A stretch of 64,000 nt of DNA from Kineothrix sp. MSJ-39 (GTDB taxonomy: Bacteria > Bacillota > Clostridia > Lachnospirales > Lachnospiraceae), in assembly GCF_018917935.1 (NCBI RefSeq), contig NZ_JAHLPN010000002.1:124001-188000 (forward strand), written 5' to 3'. Position 1 is the first letter of the stretch. The number at the start of each line of letters is the position of its first letter. The notes below the pieces were generated by a model. The model worked only from the letters and a program-made list of their open reading frames with translations. It did no database searches and had not been told where the DNA came from. A program made the translations under genes and the position numbers. Of this stretch, positions 1-8,409 are shown in pieces.

Positions 1-26
1 TGAATGTTATTATGTATGATATCCAT

Positions 27-86
27 AAAAAAACCTCCCAGCGCATACATCACTTTGTTTATTGTATGTCTGCCACCGGGAGGTTA
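27..86 (-). terminator. Intrinsic terminator of the pyrCKD operon
   Basis: Inverted repeat AACCTCCC / GGGAGGTT with an inner CATACA / TGTATG pairing. Read on the minus strand it is followed by seven T residues. It lies just downstream of the pyrD stop codon. Confidence 0.85.
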
Positions 87-106
87 GAACTATTCTGTTA
101 TTGTAT

Positions 107-1012
107 CTATTTGACGCAGCCGATCAGGCTGTTGATGTCTTCGACCTGATTCTTCTTCATAAAGGCTTCGATTCCTTCGATCGTTTCTACAGTTGTGTAT
201 GGGTTCACAAAATTCATAGCACCGATCGATACGGCTGTTGCACCTGCCATGATAAATTCAAGTGCATCCTCCGCATTGGCAATACCGCCCATTCCGATGA
301 TCGGAATCTTTACCGCGTTAGCTGCCTGATATACCATACGTACTGCGACCGGTTTGATAGCAGGGCCGCTGAGTCCGCCGGTTTTGTTAGCCAGTGCAAA
401 CTTTCTTCTGTTGATATCGATCTTCATACCTGTGATCGTATTGATCAGGGAGATCGCATCTGCGCCTGCTGCCTCTGCCGCCTTTGCCATTTCGGTAATA
501 TCCGTGACATTCGGGCTCAGCTTCATGATAACAGGCTGTTTTGCCTTCTTCTTGATCTCACTTGTGATATGCATAAGGGCATCTGCCTTCTGACCGAAGG
601 CGATCGCACCTTCCTTGACGTTCGGGCAGGATACATTGATCTCCAGCATTGCCACGTTATCCTGATCGCCGAGTTTTTCCACCACTTCTATATAATCCTC
701 AACGCTTTTTCCACAGACATTGACGATCACCTTTGTATCATAATTTTTCAAAAAGGCAAGATCCCGTTCGACGAAGACATCAATACCCGGATTCTGCAGT
801 CCGATCGCATTGAGCATTCCACCATAGGTTTCCGCCACACGCGGCGTCGGATTTCCCGGCCACGGTACATTGGCAACACCTTTTGTTACCACTGCGCCTA
901 ATTTGTTCAGATCTACAAAATCACTGTATTCCATACCGGATCCGAATGTACCGGAGGCTGTCATGACAGGATTTTTAAATTCCACACCTGCGATTGTTAC
1001 TTTTGTATTCAT
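107..1012 (-). CDS. pyrD: Dihydroorotate dehydrogenase, class 1B catalytic subunit
   Basis: Cytosolic FMN enzyme that oxidises dihydroorotate to orotate, the fourth step of UMP synthesis; class 1B enzymes pair with PyrK and pass electrons to NAD+. The protein (about 301 aa) starts MNTKVTIAGVEFKNPVM. The active-site loop NVSCPNVKEG carries the catalytic-base cysteine typical of class 1, and the C-terminal IIGMGGIANAEDALEFIMAGA is the FMN-phosphate region. I chose the ATG at 1012 because an in-frame extension to 1138 is only pyrK read in another frame, and because it overlaps the pyrK stop by one base (TGATG), implying translational coupling. It is the last gene of pyrC-pyrK-pyrD. Confidence 0.96.
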   Translation of the reverse strand: MNTKVTIAGVEFKNPVMTASGTFGSGMEYSDFVDLNKLGAVVTKGVANVPWPGNPTPRVAETYGGMLNAIGLQNPGIDVFVERDLAFLKNYDTKVIVNVCGKSVEDYIEVVEKLGDQDNVAMLEINVSCPNVKEGAIAFGQKADALMHITSEIKKKAKQPVIMKLSPNVTDITEMAKAAEAAGADAISLINTITGMKIDINRRKFALANKTGGLSGPAIKPVAVRMVYQAANAVKIPIIGMGGIANAEDALEFIMAGATAVSIGAMNFVNPYTTVETIEGIEAFMKKNQVEDINSLIGCVK

Positions 1013-1797
1013 CAGATCTCTACCTCCTCTGCATTGTAAACCGGTCCGTCTGTACAGATCCGCGAATTGTGCACGTGCGAATGGGCATCCACATTTTTTG
1101 TCTTGCAGACGCAGCCAAGGCAGGCACCTACACCGCATGCCATATGCTCTTCCAGAGAGATATAGGCTTCCATATTGTTAGCCGCAGCATACTCCTTGAT
1201 CGCACGCAGCATTGGCATCGGCCCACAGGCAAAGATCACGTCCCCGGATAAGCCCTTTTCCTTTATGGCATCCAGCACCGTTCCTTTTGTGCCTGCACTT
1301 CCGTCCTCTGTTGCCACATAGACCTGGCTGTATTTTTCCAGATCCGTATTTAAAAACAGTTCATTCCGATAGCCAAGCACACTCAGCTCACAGTAAGCCT
1401 GTCCAGCCTTTTTGATTTCTTTGGAAAGCTGCAGCATCGGCGGAATACCGATTCCACCGCCAATCAGGAAAACGCGTTTTCCTGCCGCTTTTTCCACCGG
1501 GAATCCGTTTCCGAGCGGTCCGAGCAGGGAGATCTCTGCGCCTGCATGATAAGTTGCAAATTCATTTGTACCTGTTCCGACTGTTCTGTATACAAGACGG
1601 AGCATTGTTTTTTCTTCATTTACTTCGCAGATACTGATGGGACGCGGCAGAAGTGCTGCTGCGTTTTTGGTGTAGACACAGACAAACTGTCCCGGTCTTG
1701 CGCCCTGTGCCAGCTCTGTTTCGATCCACATATCATAGATCTGATCTGCGATCTCATCCTGACGGAATACCCTTCCGATTACTTTTGTTTTGATCAT
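1012..1797 (-). CDS. pyrK: Dihydroorotate dehydrogenase electron transfer subunit
   Basis: Iron-sulfur flavoprotein partner of class 1B PyrD; it carries FAD and a [2Fe-2S] cluster and moves electrons from FMN to NAD+. The 261-aa protein has the ferredoxin-reductase layout: FAD domain with RPISICEVNEE near residue 55, nucleotide-binding loop LIGGGIGIPPML near 110, and a C-terminal cysteine cluster ACGVGACLGCVCK plus a later RIC that ligates the cluster. Its ATG overlaps the pyrC stop (ATGA) and its own stop overlaps the pyrD start, so the three genes are tightly coupled. Confidence 0.95.
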   Translation of the reverse strand: MIKTKVIGRVFRQDEIADQIYDMWIETELAQGARPGQFVCVYTKNAAALLPRPISICEVNEEKTMLRLVYRTVGTGTNEFATYHAGAEISLLGPLGNGFPVEKAAGKRVFLIGGGIGIPPMLQLSKEIKKAGQAYCELSVLGYRNELFLNTDLEKYSQVYVATEDGSAGTKGTVLDAIKEKGLSGDVIFACGPMPMLRAIKEYAAANNMEAYISLEEHMACGVGACLGCVCKTKNVDAHSHVHNSRICTDGPVYNAEEVEI

Positions 1798-3086
1798 TTT
1801 TGTATTTCCTTTCCCTCACAGATTGTCATTTCTATCCTGCCATAAAGTGGTTGTCCCGTAAACGGTGAATTACTGCTTTTGGAGGCAAATTTCTCATAGA
1901 CAACTTCCGCAGCATCATCGAATACGATCAGATCCGCTGGCATGCCTTCCCTGATCTGTCCTGCCGGCAGATGATACAGCTTTGCAGGTGCCAGACTCAT
2001 TCGTTCAAACAACTTTGGCAGATCGAGATAGCCCGGTCTGACCAGATTCGTAATGGCAAGCGAAAATGCGGTTTCCAGTCCGATAATACCGGACGGTGCT
2101 TCTGTCAGCGGCTTTGCTTTTTCTTCCGCACTATGCGGTGCATGATCGGTTGCAATCAGGTCGATTGTTCCGTCTGCAAGTCCTTCTATGACCGCCATGC
2201 GGTCTGCCTCTTCCCGCAGCGGCGGATTCATCTTGGCAAGCGTTCCATACTGAATTGCCGCCTCCTCCGTCAGACTGAAATGATGCGGCGTTGCCTCTGC
2301 GTGGATATTGTCCATGCCCATTTCCTTTGCCTTCTTCTTGGCTTCTCTGACAAGTGCCACGCTTTCTTTTGCGCTGATATGCTGCACATCAAAGGCTGCC
2401 CCTGTCGAAAGCGCAAGCTCCAGATCCCGTCTGACCAGAGAGATCTCTGCCATACGGTCGCTGCCTCCGATCTGATAATAAGCAGATGCTTTTCCGTGGT
2501 TGATTCCATTGTTTTCGATATAAGCCGGATCCTCCTCGTGGAAGCTGAGCGGTACATCCAGCCCCTTTGCCTGCTCCATGGCGGCTTTTACAAGAGCCTC
2601 ATCCATAATCGGGATACCATCATCGGTAAAGCCTGCTGCGCCTGCTTCCCGAAGCGTCCTCATATCGGTCAGTTCTTTTCCTGCCAGTCCTTTTGTGATA
2701 CAGGCACAGCTTTCCACATGGATTCCTGTCTTTTTACCCTTTTCCAGCACATAAGACAACGTTTCCTTCGTATCGACTGCAGGCTTTGTATTTGCCATCA
2801 GCACGACCGTGGTAAAACCGCCCGCCGCTGCTGCGCGTGCACCCGTTTCAATATCCTCTTTATGCGTAAAGCCCGGATCTCTGAAATGCACGTGTACATC
2901 CACAAGACCCGGTCCTATCTTTTTGCCTGTTGCATCTATGATCCGCAATGGTTCTGTTTCTTCTTTTAATTCTGTCTGTTCTATTTTATCTGCGATCTTT
3001 GCTATTTTTCCGTCGCGGATCAGAATATCACCCTTGTAAATCCCCTGTACCGGATCCACGAGAGTTCCGTTTGTGATCAAAAGCAT
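1794..3086 (-). CDS. pyrC: Dihydroorotase
   Basis: Zinc amidohydrolase that interconverts carbamoyl aspartate and dihydroorotate. At 430 aa it is the type I, Bacillus-like form. Visible metal ligands and motifs are DVHVHFRDPG near residue 60, SFHEEDP (His) and VQHISAKES in the middle, and ATDHAPHS (catalytic Asp) near residue 315. Start at 3086 is preceded by GTGAGG. It is first in the pyrCKD operon, read from a promoter at 3152-3180 that lies at the 3' end of the upstream lipoprotein gene. The other pyr genes are not in this window. Confidence 0.95.
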   Translation of the reverse strand: MLLITNGTLVDPVQGIYKGDILIRDGKIAKIADKIEQTELKEETEPLRIIDATGKKIGPGLVDVHVHFRDPGFTHKEDIETGARAAAAGGFTTVVLMANTKPAVDTKETLSYVLEKGKKTGIHVESCACITKGLAGKELTDMRTLREAGAAGFTDDGIPIMDEALVKAAMEQAKGLDVPLSFHEEDPAYIENNGINHGKASAYYQIGGSDRMAEISLVRRDLELALSTGAAFDVQHISAKESVALVREAKKKAKEMGMDNIHAEATPHHFSLTEEAAIQYGTLAKMNPPLREEADRMAVIEGLADGTIDLIATDHAPHSAEEKAKPLTEAPSGIIGLETAFSLAITNLVRPGYLDLPKLFERMSLAPAKLYHLPAGQIREGMPADLIVFDDAAEVVYEKFASKSSNSPFTGQPLYGRIEMTICEGKEIQK

Positions 3087-3126
3087 CCCTGTACCTCACT
3101 TGAATTTTTGTCTGTTATCTGCTGCT

Positions 3127-3140
3127 TACGGACTGCTCCG
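3127..3140 (-). other. Small hairpin in the pyrC leader
   Basis: Perfect ACGGA-CTGC-TCCGT hairpin in the short leader between the predicted promoter and pyrC. No T-tract follows, so it is not a terminator. I see no PyrR-binding consensus that I can name with confidence. Confidence 0.35.
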
Positions 3141-3151
3141 TGTCTGGCATT

Positions 3152-3180
3152 ATTTTATCATTTCTAAGAATTGAAGACAA
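3152..3180 (-). promoter_or_regulatory. Promoter of pyrCKD
   Basis: On the minus strand TTGTCT, 17 bp, TAAAAT. The -35 box lies inside the 3' end of the lipoprotein gene. Confidence 0.6.
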
Positions 3181-3568
3181 CCGTCTTCTCCTGATACTCT
3201 GTCTTTACAACAATATACGGGAACGAAGCCGCCGGTGCATTTTGCTCCTCGGGTCCGATCAGGAGTGCAGAAAAGTAAATGGCATTTCCCGTTTCATACA
3301 GTTCCTGCAGCTGGATGCTGAAACCGCCTGTCGGTTTCTGCCCAAATCCCTGCACGATGTACAGATAACCCTGATCCTCATATGTCATTTTAAAAGGCTC
3401 TGCCTTTTTGGTTTCGATCAGATCCTTCAGTTCCGTGGGCAGTTCATCTTCACTGACAACCGTATACGCCAAATCCCTGCGGTCTTCCTCTTTCTCTGTG
3501 GCAAAGCTGCATCCGCAAAGCAGACACAGCAACAGTATCATAACGATTCCGTTCCTGATTTTTTTCAT
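3164..3568 (-). CDS. Small PrcB-like lipoprotein
   Basis: A 134-aa exported lipoprotein. The N-terminus MKKIRNGIVMILLLCLLCGC is a lipoprotein signal with lipobox LLCGC, so the mature protein would be anchored at the outer membrane face. The remainder (VSEDELPTELKDLIETKK, then GYLYIVQGFGQKPTGG and a terminal IVVKTEYQEKTVVF strand) resembles the PrcB C-terminal domain seen in treponemal protease-complex subunits and many Firmicutes lipoproteins. GGAG lies upstream of the start. No partner protease is adjacent; its role is unknown. Confidence 0.7.
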   Translation of the reverse strand: MKKIRNGIVMILLLCLLCGCSFATEKEEDRRDLAYTVVSEDELPTELKDLIETKKAEPFKMTYEDQGYLYIVQGFGQKPTGGFSIQLQELYETGNAIYFSALLIGPEEQNAPAASFPYIVVKTEYQEKTVVFNS

Positions 3569-3630
3569 AGTTCACTCCATTTATGTTCTATATATGGAGT
3601 ATATGTACATAGCGGGCTAACTATTCTGAA

Positions 3631-4122
3631 TTACAGCACATGATAATACGGACAGATATCCTCATAGCTGCCATCCTTCATACGGAAGCCGCCCGGAATC
3701 GTTCCGAGCTGTACAAATCCAAGTCTTTCATACAAATGTCTGGCATGTACATTGGAAGCTACGACCGCATTAAACTGCAGCACGCCAAAGCCATGCTTTT
3801 TTCCCTCCAACAGACAGTCCGATACTAATTTTTCTCCGATATGAAGCCCTCTGCTGTTTCTTGAAACCGCATAGCTTGCATTACAGATATGGCCGCATCG
3901 TCCGACATTATTCGGATGCAGGATATAAAGCCCGTAAATTTCTCCTGTTTCGACATCTTCTGCTACTGCACTGTATGTCTGCGATGCAAAAAATTCTTTT
4001 CCTGTTTCCTCTGTCAATGTTTCTTCCTGCGGAAAGGCAATGCCATCCTCTACTACCTCATTCCAGATGCGGATCATGGCAGAAAGATCTTTTTCCTCAT
4101 AAGCTCTTACTTTGATATTCAT
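3631..4122 (-). CDS. GNAT family N-acetyltransferase
   Basis: A 163-aa single-domain GNAT protein predicted to move an acetyl group from acetyl-CoA to an amine. Visible elements are the N-terminal IKVRAYEEKDLSAMIRIWNE, the central strand GEIYGLYILHPNN, the acetyl-CoA pyrophosphate loop represented by RNSRGLHIGEKLVSDCL, and the C-terminal HARHLYERLGFVQLGTIPGGF. The substrate cannot be told from sequence. The Shine-Dalgarno site is weak. Confidence 0.85.
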   Translation of the reverse strand: MNIKVRAYEEKDLSAMIRIWNEVVEDGIAFPQEETLTEETGKEFFASQTYSAVAEDVETGEIYGLYILHPNNVGRCGHICNASYAVSRNSRGLHIGEKLVSDCLLEGKKHGFGVLQFNAVVASNVHARHLYERLGFVQLGTIPGGFRMKDGSYEDICPYYHVL

Positions 4123-4163
4123 TTGTCTACCAGCTTTCTTTTTTATTATTTATTCTTACTGCA

Positions 4164-5096
4164 TCATGCAGTTTTTGTCTGTTTATTCTTTGCCGGAAGC
4201 TGCGCCAGTATGATCGCTGCAAAAATAAGTCCGCAGCCTGCCAGTTGTCTTGGGCTAAGCACTTCGTGCAGGATCACCCAGCCTGCCAACACGGAAAATA
4301 CGGATTCCAGACTCATGATCATGGATGCCACCGTCGGATTGAGACCGTTCTGTCCGACAATCTGCAGCGTATAACCAACACCGCAGGAGAAAATACCGGC
4401 GTATAAAATAGGGATCCACGCATCCAGACTGCCCAGTGCAGACAGCCAGCCGGAAAGTGTCTGCTGTCTCATATCGGAAAATACCATTGGAAAACAGCCC
4501 CAGATCCCGCATACCAGAAACTGGATACAGGACATCCTGACGCCGTCCACCAGCGGCGAAAAATGATCGATCACCAGAATGTGCAGGGCAAATAAAACCG
4601 CACAAAGCAGTACCAGCAGATCGCTCGTCCGGAAAGAAATGGAATCCGTCATGCAAAGCAGATAAAGCCCCGCGATCGCAATCACAATACCGATCCAGAT
4701 GTTGACCCCGCATTTTTTCTTTAAAAACAGGCTGAAAACCGGAACGAGCAGAATATAGCAGGCAGTCAGAAAGCCTGCCTTTCCAGCCGAGGTTCCGTAA
4801 TAAATGCCAAGCTGCTGCGCAGTCGATGCCAGGAACAAAACAGTTCCGCAGCAGAAGCCGCCCAGAAGCAATGTCCTTTTTTCTTCTTTTGTCTTCGGTT
4901 TCTTTCCCGACGGATTGATCCGGTCCAGTAAAAAGATGACCGGGATCAGCACCAGACTGCCAATGATCGAACGGATGCTGTTAAAGCTGTAAGGCCCGAT
5001 CGCATCTCCTCCCGTGCTCTGTGCCACAAATGCAATGCCCCAGACAAGTGCTGTCAGCACCAGCAGAAGCGAATTTCTGATCTGTTTACTTTTCAT
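4164..5096 (-). CDS. DMT superfamily permease (EamA domains)
   Basis: A 310-aa membrane protein with about ten hydrophobic helices arranged as two EamA repeats. It begins with the typical LLLVLTALVWGIAFVAQ helix and has GKAGFLTACYILLVPVFSLF at the end of the first half. The family exports or imports metabolites and amino acids; substrate unknown. Start preceded by GAGGAG. It has its own promoter (5149-5178), back to back with the plsC promoter. Confidence 0.85.
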   Translation of the reverse strand: MKSKQIRNSLLLVLTALVWGIAFVAQSTGGDAIGPYSFNSIRSIIGSLVLIPVIFLLDRINPSGKKPKTKEEKRTLLLGGFCCGTVLFLASTAQQLGIYYGTSAGKAGFLTACYILLVPVFSLFLKKKCGVNIWIGIVIAIAGLYLLCMTDSISFRTSDLLVLLCAVLFALHILVIDHFSPLVDGVRMSCIQFLVCGIWGCFPMVFSDMRQQTLSGWLSALGSLDAWIPILYAGIFSCGVGYTLQIVGQNGLNPTVASMIMSLESVFSVLAGWVILHEVLSPRQLAGCGLIFAAIILAQLPAKNKQTKTA

Positions 5097-5148
5097 AAGT
5101 ACTCCTCTGTTCTGTCATTTCTGATCTTGTCATATGCTTTCGCGCTCC

Positions 5149-5178
5149 ATTATAGCGCAATCTCTCCCGCTCTTACAA
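5149..5178 (-). promoter_or_regulatory. Promoter of the DMT permease gene
   Basis: Minus strand TTGTAA, 18 bp, TATAAT. Confidence 0.65.
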
Positions 5179-5195
5179 TGTATTTTTGCCGCTTC

Positions 5196-5224
5196 TTGTT
5201 ATTTTATTTCATTTCATATATAAT
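5196..5224 (+). promoter_or_regulatory. Promoter of plsC
   Basis: Plus strand TTGTTA, 17 bp, TATAAT. It diverges from the permease promoter, with about 18 bp between the two -35 boxes. Confidence 0.65.
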
Positions 5225-5260
5225 GATGTCGTGATTTTCAAACATAAAGAGAGGTACATT

Positions 5261-5995
5261 ATGATACGTTTGATACTTGTTGCAACATTTGTCATTTTAT
5301 TTTTGATCCTGAGCATTCCGCTTTTACTGATCGAATGGATCATCGGAAAGTTTAACATGGATCTGAAAGACAGAAGCTCCCAGAAGATCGTCAACTGGGC
5401 ATTCCGCGTCTGCCTGTTTCTGGCAGGCACTTCCGTCACCGTGATCGGACAGGAAAAAGTTCCGACCGACAGACCGGTGCTCTACGTCGGAAACCACAGA
5501 AGCTATTTTGATATTCTGATCACCAGTGTGCGTGCGCCACGCCCGACCGGCTATGTTGCCAAAATAGAAATGCTCCGCTATCCGCTGCTCCGCAACTGGA
5601 TGCGCAATATCCGCTGCACTTTCCTTGACCGCAGGGATGTGAAAAAAGGTATGAAGACGATCCTGGACAATATCGCGCTGTTAAAGAGCGGCATTTCCGT
5701 CTGTGTATTCCCGGAAGGCACCAGAAACAGAACATCCGCATCTTTGCTGGAATTCCATGATGGCAGCTTGAAAATGGCTGAAAAATCAGGTTGTCCGATC
5801 GTTCCGATGGCGATCAACAACTCCGGTGCGATCTTTGAAGATCATCTGCCGAAGATCGTGAAATCCCATGTTGTGATCGAATACTGTGATCCGATCTATA
5901 TGGAAGATCTTTCCAAAGAGGAAAAGAGATTCATCGGCAAGCAGGTTGCAGATATCATTGTGACACATTACGAAAAAAATAAGGAATTGGTCTAA
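5261..5995 (+). CDS. plsC: 1-acyl-sn-glycerol-3-phosphate acyltransferase
   Basis: Membrane enzyme that acylates lysophosphatidate to phosphatidate in phospholipid synthesis. The 244-aa protein has an N-terminal membrane helix (LILVATFVILFLILSIPLLL), the acyltransferase HX4D motif as NHRSYFD near residue 75, and the second motif FPEGTRNR near residue 150. I use the ATG at 5261, preceded by AGAGAGG; the ORF extends upstream to 5186 but that start lies ahead of the promoter -10 box. Its stop overlaps the convergent murF stop by three bases. Confidence 0.92.
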   Translation: MIRLILVATFVILFLILSIPLLLIEWIIGKFNMDLKDRSSQKIVNWAFRVCLFLAGTSVTVIGQEKVPTDRPVLYVGNHRSYFDILITSVRAPRPTGYVAKIEMLRYPLLRNWMRNIRCTFLDRRDVKKGMKTILDNIALLKSGISVCVFPEGTRNRTSASLLEFHDGSLKMAEKSGCPIVPMAINNSGAIFEDHLPKIVKSHVVIEYCDPIYMEDLSKEEKRFIGKQVADIIVTHYEKNKELV

Positions 5996-6009
5996 CCGGC
6001 CAATTCCTT
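5981..6009. terminator. Bidirectional terminator inside the plsC and murF 3' ends
   Basis: Perfect 10-bp stem AAGGAATTGG / CCAATTCCTT with a 9-nt loop that holds both stop codons. Leftward (for murF) it is followed by TATTTTTTT; rightward (for plsC) by TATTAATGTTT. The stem is coding on both sides. Confidence 0.8.
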
Positions 6010-7344
6010 TATTAATGTTTCAAAAGCCATTCCGTGAGAGGCTTTTAACAAGATCGTATCTCCTGCCTGCAGGAGATTTTCTTTTTCCCGCAAAAAGCTT
6101 TCTTTGTCCGCAAAATGATAGACAGGCTCTACGCCGGCTTCTTTCGCACCGTCATAAATATGCTTTGCATTTTCTCCGATACAGATCAGCAGATCTGTTT
6201 TTCCTTTTGCATAACTGCCAACACCGCTGTGCAGCAGATCCGAGTTTTCTCCCAGTTCAAACATATCACCCAGGATTGCAACCTTTCTCGTATCAGCAAG
6301 GGAAAGCAGATCAAGTGCCGCTTTCATGGAGACCGGATTGGCATTATAGCAGTCATCGATCAGGGTATAGTTCCCTTCCTGCAGGATACGGTTTCTGCCT
6401 GCGATCGGTACAACGCTCCGGATGCCTCTTGTCATCTGCTCCATGTCAAGACCCAGCAGCTTTGCCACTCTGACCGCTGCCAGTGTATTGGTTACCTGAT
6501 GCTGACCCGGTACTTTGATCTCTGCCCGGATGAGTTCCCCATCCATATGGATCTCACAGCTCGTACCAAATATGCCATGGCTGACAATATGATCCGCATA
6601 GCAGCTCGGATCGTTGAAGTAATACGGTCTGTGTCCTTTTACCAGCTTGACTGTCCGCAGCTTATCGTCCCCGCCGTTTAATACAGCCTTGCCATGCTCA
6701 TTCATGCCCTCAAAGATCTCTGTTTTGGCTTTCAGGATACCGTCCCTTGTCTTCAGATTTTCCAGATGACACTGCCCGATATTGGTAATGACACTGATAT
6801 CCGGTTTTGCCATTTGTGTCAGGCGGCTCATTTCCCCGAAATCACTGATCCCCATTTCCAGAACCGCAACCTCGTCTTCTTCCCGGATCCGCAGGATCGT
6901 AAGAGGAAGCCCAATCTCATTATTAAAGTTGCCCTCTGTCTTCATGACATGATACTTGGCAGAAAGCACACCGGCGATCATTTCTTTTGTGCTCGTCTTT
7001 CCCACACTTCCGGTAATGCCCACTACATGTACGGAAAGCTGCTGGCGGTAAAAGGTGGCGATCTGTTTCAGGGCAGTAAAGCTGTCCTTGACCAGAATAT
7101 AAGGAAATTCCGCATCCGGCAGTTCCTGCTCCGATACAACCGCAAGCGCGCCTTTTTCGATCACCTGCCCGATAAAGGAATGTCCGTCTACCCGTTCTCC
7201 CTTTGTGGCAATAAACAGCCCGCCCGGCTCTATCTTACGGGAATCGATCACTACATTAGTTACCTCCTGCTTACTTTTGGCAGGATCTCCATGGTAAACA
7301 CCGCAAACTGCCGCAATATTTTCCAGTGTCATATTTTTCATCAT
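5992..7344 (-). CDS. murF: UDP-N-acetylmuramoyl-tripeptide-D-alanyl-D-alanine ligase
   Basis: Cytoplasmic ATP-dependent Mur ligase that adds D-Ala-D-Ala to the peptidoglycan precursor. The 450-aa protein has the three Mur domains: N-terminal substrate domain, central ATPase with P-loop GITGSVGKTSTKE near residue 110 and the NFNNEIGLPLTIL segment, and a C-terminal domain with LIDDCYNANPVSMKAAL near residue 330. It lies 33 bp downstream of ddl, which makes its dipeptide substrate. Confidence 0.96.
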   Translation of the reverse strand: MMKNMTLENIAAVCGVYHGDPAKSKQEVTNVVIDSRKIEPGGLFIATKGERVDGHSFIGQVIEKGALAVVSEQELPDAEFPYILVKDSFTALKQIATFYRQQLSVHVVGITGSVGKTSTKEMIAGVLSAKYHVMKTEGNFNNEIGLPLTILRIREEDEVAVLEMGISDFGEMSRLTQMAKPDISVITNIGQCHLENLKTRDGILKAKTEIFEGMNEHGKAVLNGGDDKLRTVKLVKGHRPYYFNDPSCYADHIVSHGIFGTSCEIHMDGELIRAEIKVPGQHQVTNTLAAVRVAKLLGLDMEQMTRGIRSVVPIAGRNRILQEGNYTLIDDCYNANPVSMKAALDLLSLADTRKVAILGDMFELGENSDLLHSGVGSYAKGKTDLLICIGENAKHIYDGAKEAGVEPVYHFADKESFLREKENLLQAGDTILLKASHGMAFETLIKELAG

Positions 7345-7377
7345 TTTGCCTTCTTCCTGATAGGATATATCCCCTCT

Positions 7378-8400
7378 TTATTTGCGCAGCGATACTTCAA
7401 TCAGCCATTCACAAAGCTGGTTAAAATTATAACCAAGTACTGCCGCTTCCTGCGGGAGCAGAGAGGTTGGTGTCATGCCCGGCAGTGTGTTTGCTTCCAG
7501 ACAGAACATCTCGTTTTTCTCATTCATCATAAAATCCATACGTGCATATGACGTGATATGTAATACTTCGTACGCAAGCTCTGCGTAATGCTGCATTTCT
7601 TTTGTCAGTGCTTCGTCCAAAACTGCAGGACAGGTTTCTACGGTACTGCCTGCCTGATATTTGTTTTTGTAATCATAAAACCCTTCGATCGGGGCGATCT
7701 CGATGATCGGAAGTGCTTTTCCCTCGATCACGCCTACAGAAAATTCTCTTCCTTTAATATATTGCTCTATGATAACCGCATCATCGTATGCATATGCCTG
7801 CTCCAGTGCTTTTTCGCACTCTGCCCGGTCATTTACCATATAGACACCGACGCTGGAACCGCCGTTACATGCTTTTACAACCGCCGGATAACTGACATCC
7901 TGCGGAAGGAGCTGCCCCTTCTTTAAGCTGATACCGTAAGGAGTCGGAACACCGCCCTCGCGGAACAACTGCTTAGAAAGTGCCTTATCCATGCTGACTG
8001 CTGCACCGAGTGGTCCGGTTCCTGTATAGCGGATACCCTCCAGATCCAGTGCTGCCTGCACCTTACCGTCTTCACCGTTAGCACCGTGCAACCCCATGAA
8101 CACAAGATCCGCCTGATGGCAGATATCCAGTACGTGCGGTCCAAAGAAGCCCTCGCCGCCTCTTTTCTTCTTGATTGCTTCAATATCAGGATCTTTCTCC
8201 GTAATACCCTGAATCTGCTCACTGAAATCAATATCCGACGTAAACAGTGTCCCGTAATCTTCTCCCGGATATCCCATAAATACGTCCACAAGTACAACCT
8301 GATGTCCGTTCTCCTTCAGTGCTTTATATACCATCTTTCCTGTGATCAGCGAAACATCTCTTTCTGTACTTGTTCCGCCTGCCAGTACTGCTATTTTCAT
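7378..8400 (-). CDS. ddl: D-alanine-D-alanine ligase
   Basis: ATP-grasp enzyme that joins two D-alanines for the MurF step. The 340-aa protein starts KIAVLAGGTSTERDVSL (N-terminal substrate loop) and has FMGLHGANGEDGKVQAALD, the ATP-grasp KACNGGSSVGVYMV loop, and the Mg-binding EMFCLEANTLPGMTPTSLLPQ near the C-terminus. The ATG follows GTGAGGATAAAAG. It sits directly upstream of murF and both may be co-transcribed with the preceding lipoprotein gene. Confidence 0.95.
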   Translation of the reverse strand: MKIAVLAGGTSTERDVSLITGKMVYKALKENGHQVVLVDVFMGYPGEDYGTLFTSDIDFSEQIQGITEKDPDIEAIKKKRGGEGFFGPHVLDICHQADLVFMGLHGANGEDGKVQAALDLEGIRYTGTGPLGAAVSMDKALSKQLFREGGVPTPYGISLKKGQLLPQDVSYPAVVKACNGGSSVGVYMVNDRAECEKALEQAYAYDDAVIIEQYIKGREFSVGVIEGKALPIIEIAPIEGFYDYKNKYQAGSTVETCPAVLDEALTKEMQHYAELAYEVLHITSYARMDFMMNEKNEMFCLEANTLPGMTPTSLLPQEAAVLGYNFNQLCEWLIEVSLRK

Positions 8401-8409
8401 CTTTTATCC

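Noticed and set aside
62-901. A 279-codon plus-strand open frame at the window start
   Set aside because: It is antisense to pyrD, which has clear family motifs; the frame is a shadow.
1971-2969. A 332-codon plus-strand open frame
   Set aside because: It lies fully antisense to pyrC and its composition (Cys/Phe/Arg-rich) is that of a shadow frame.
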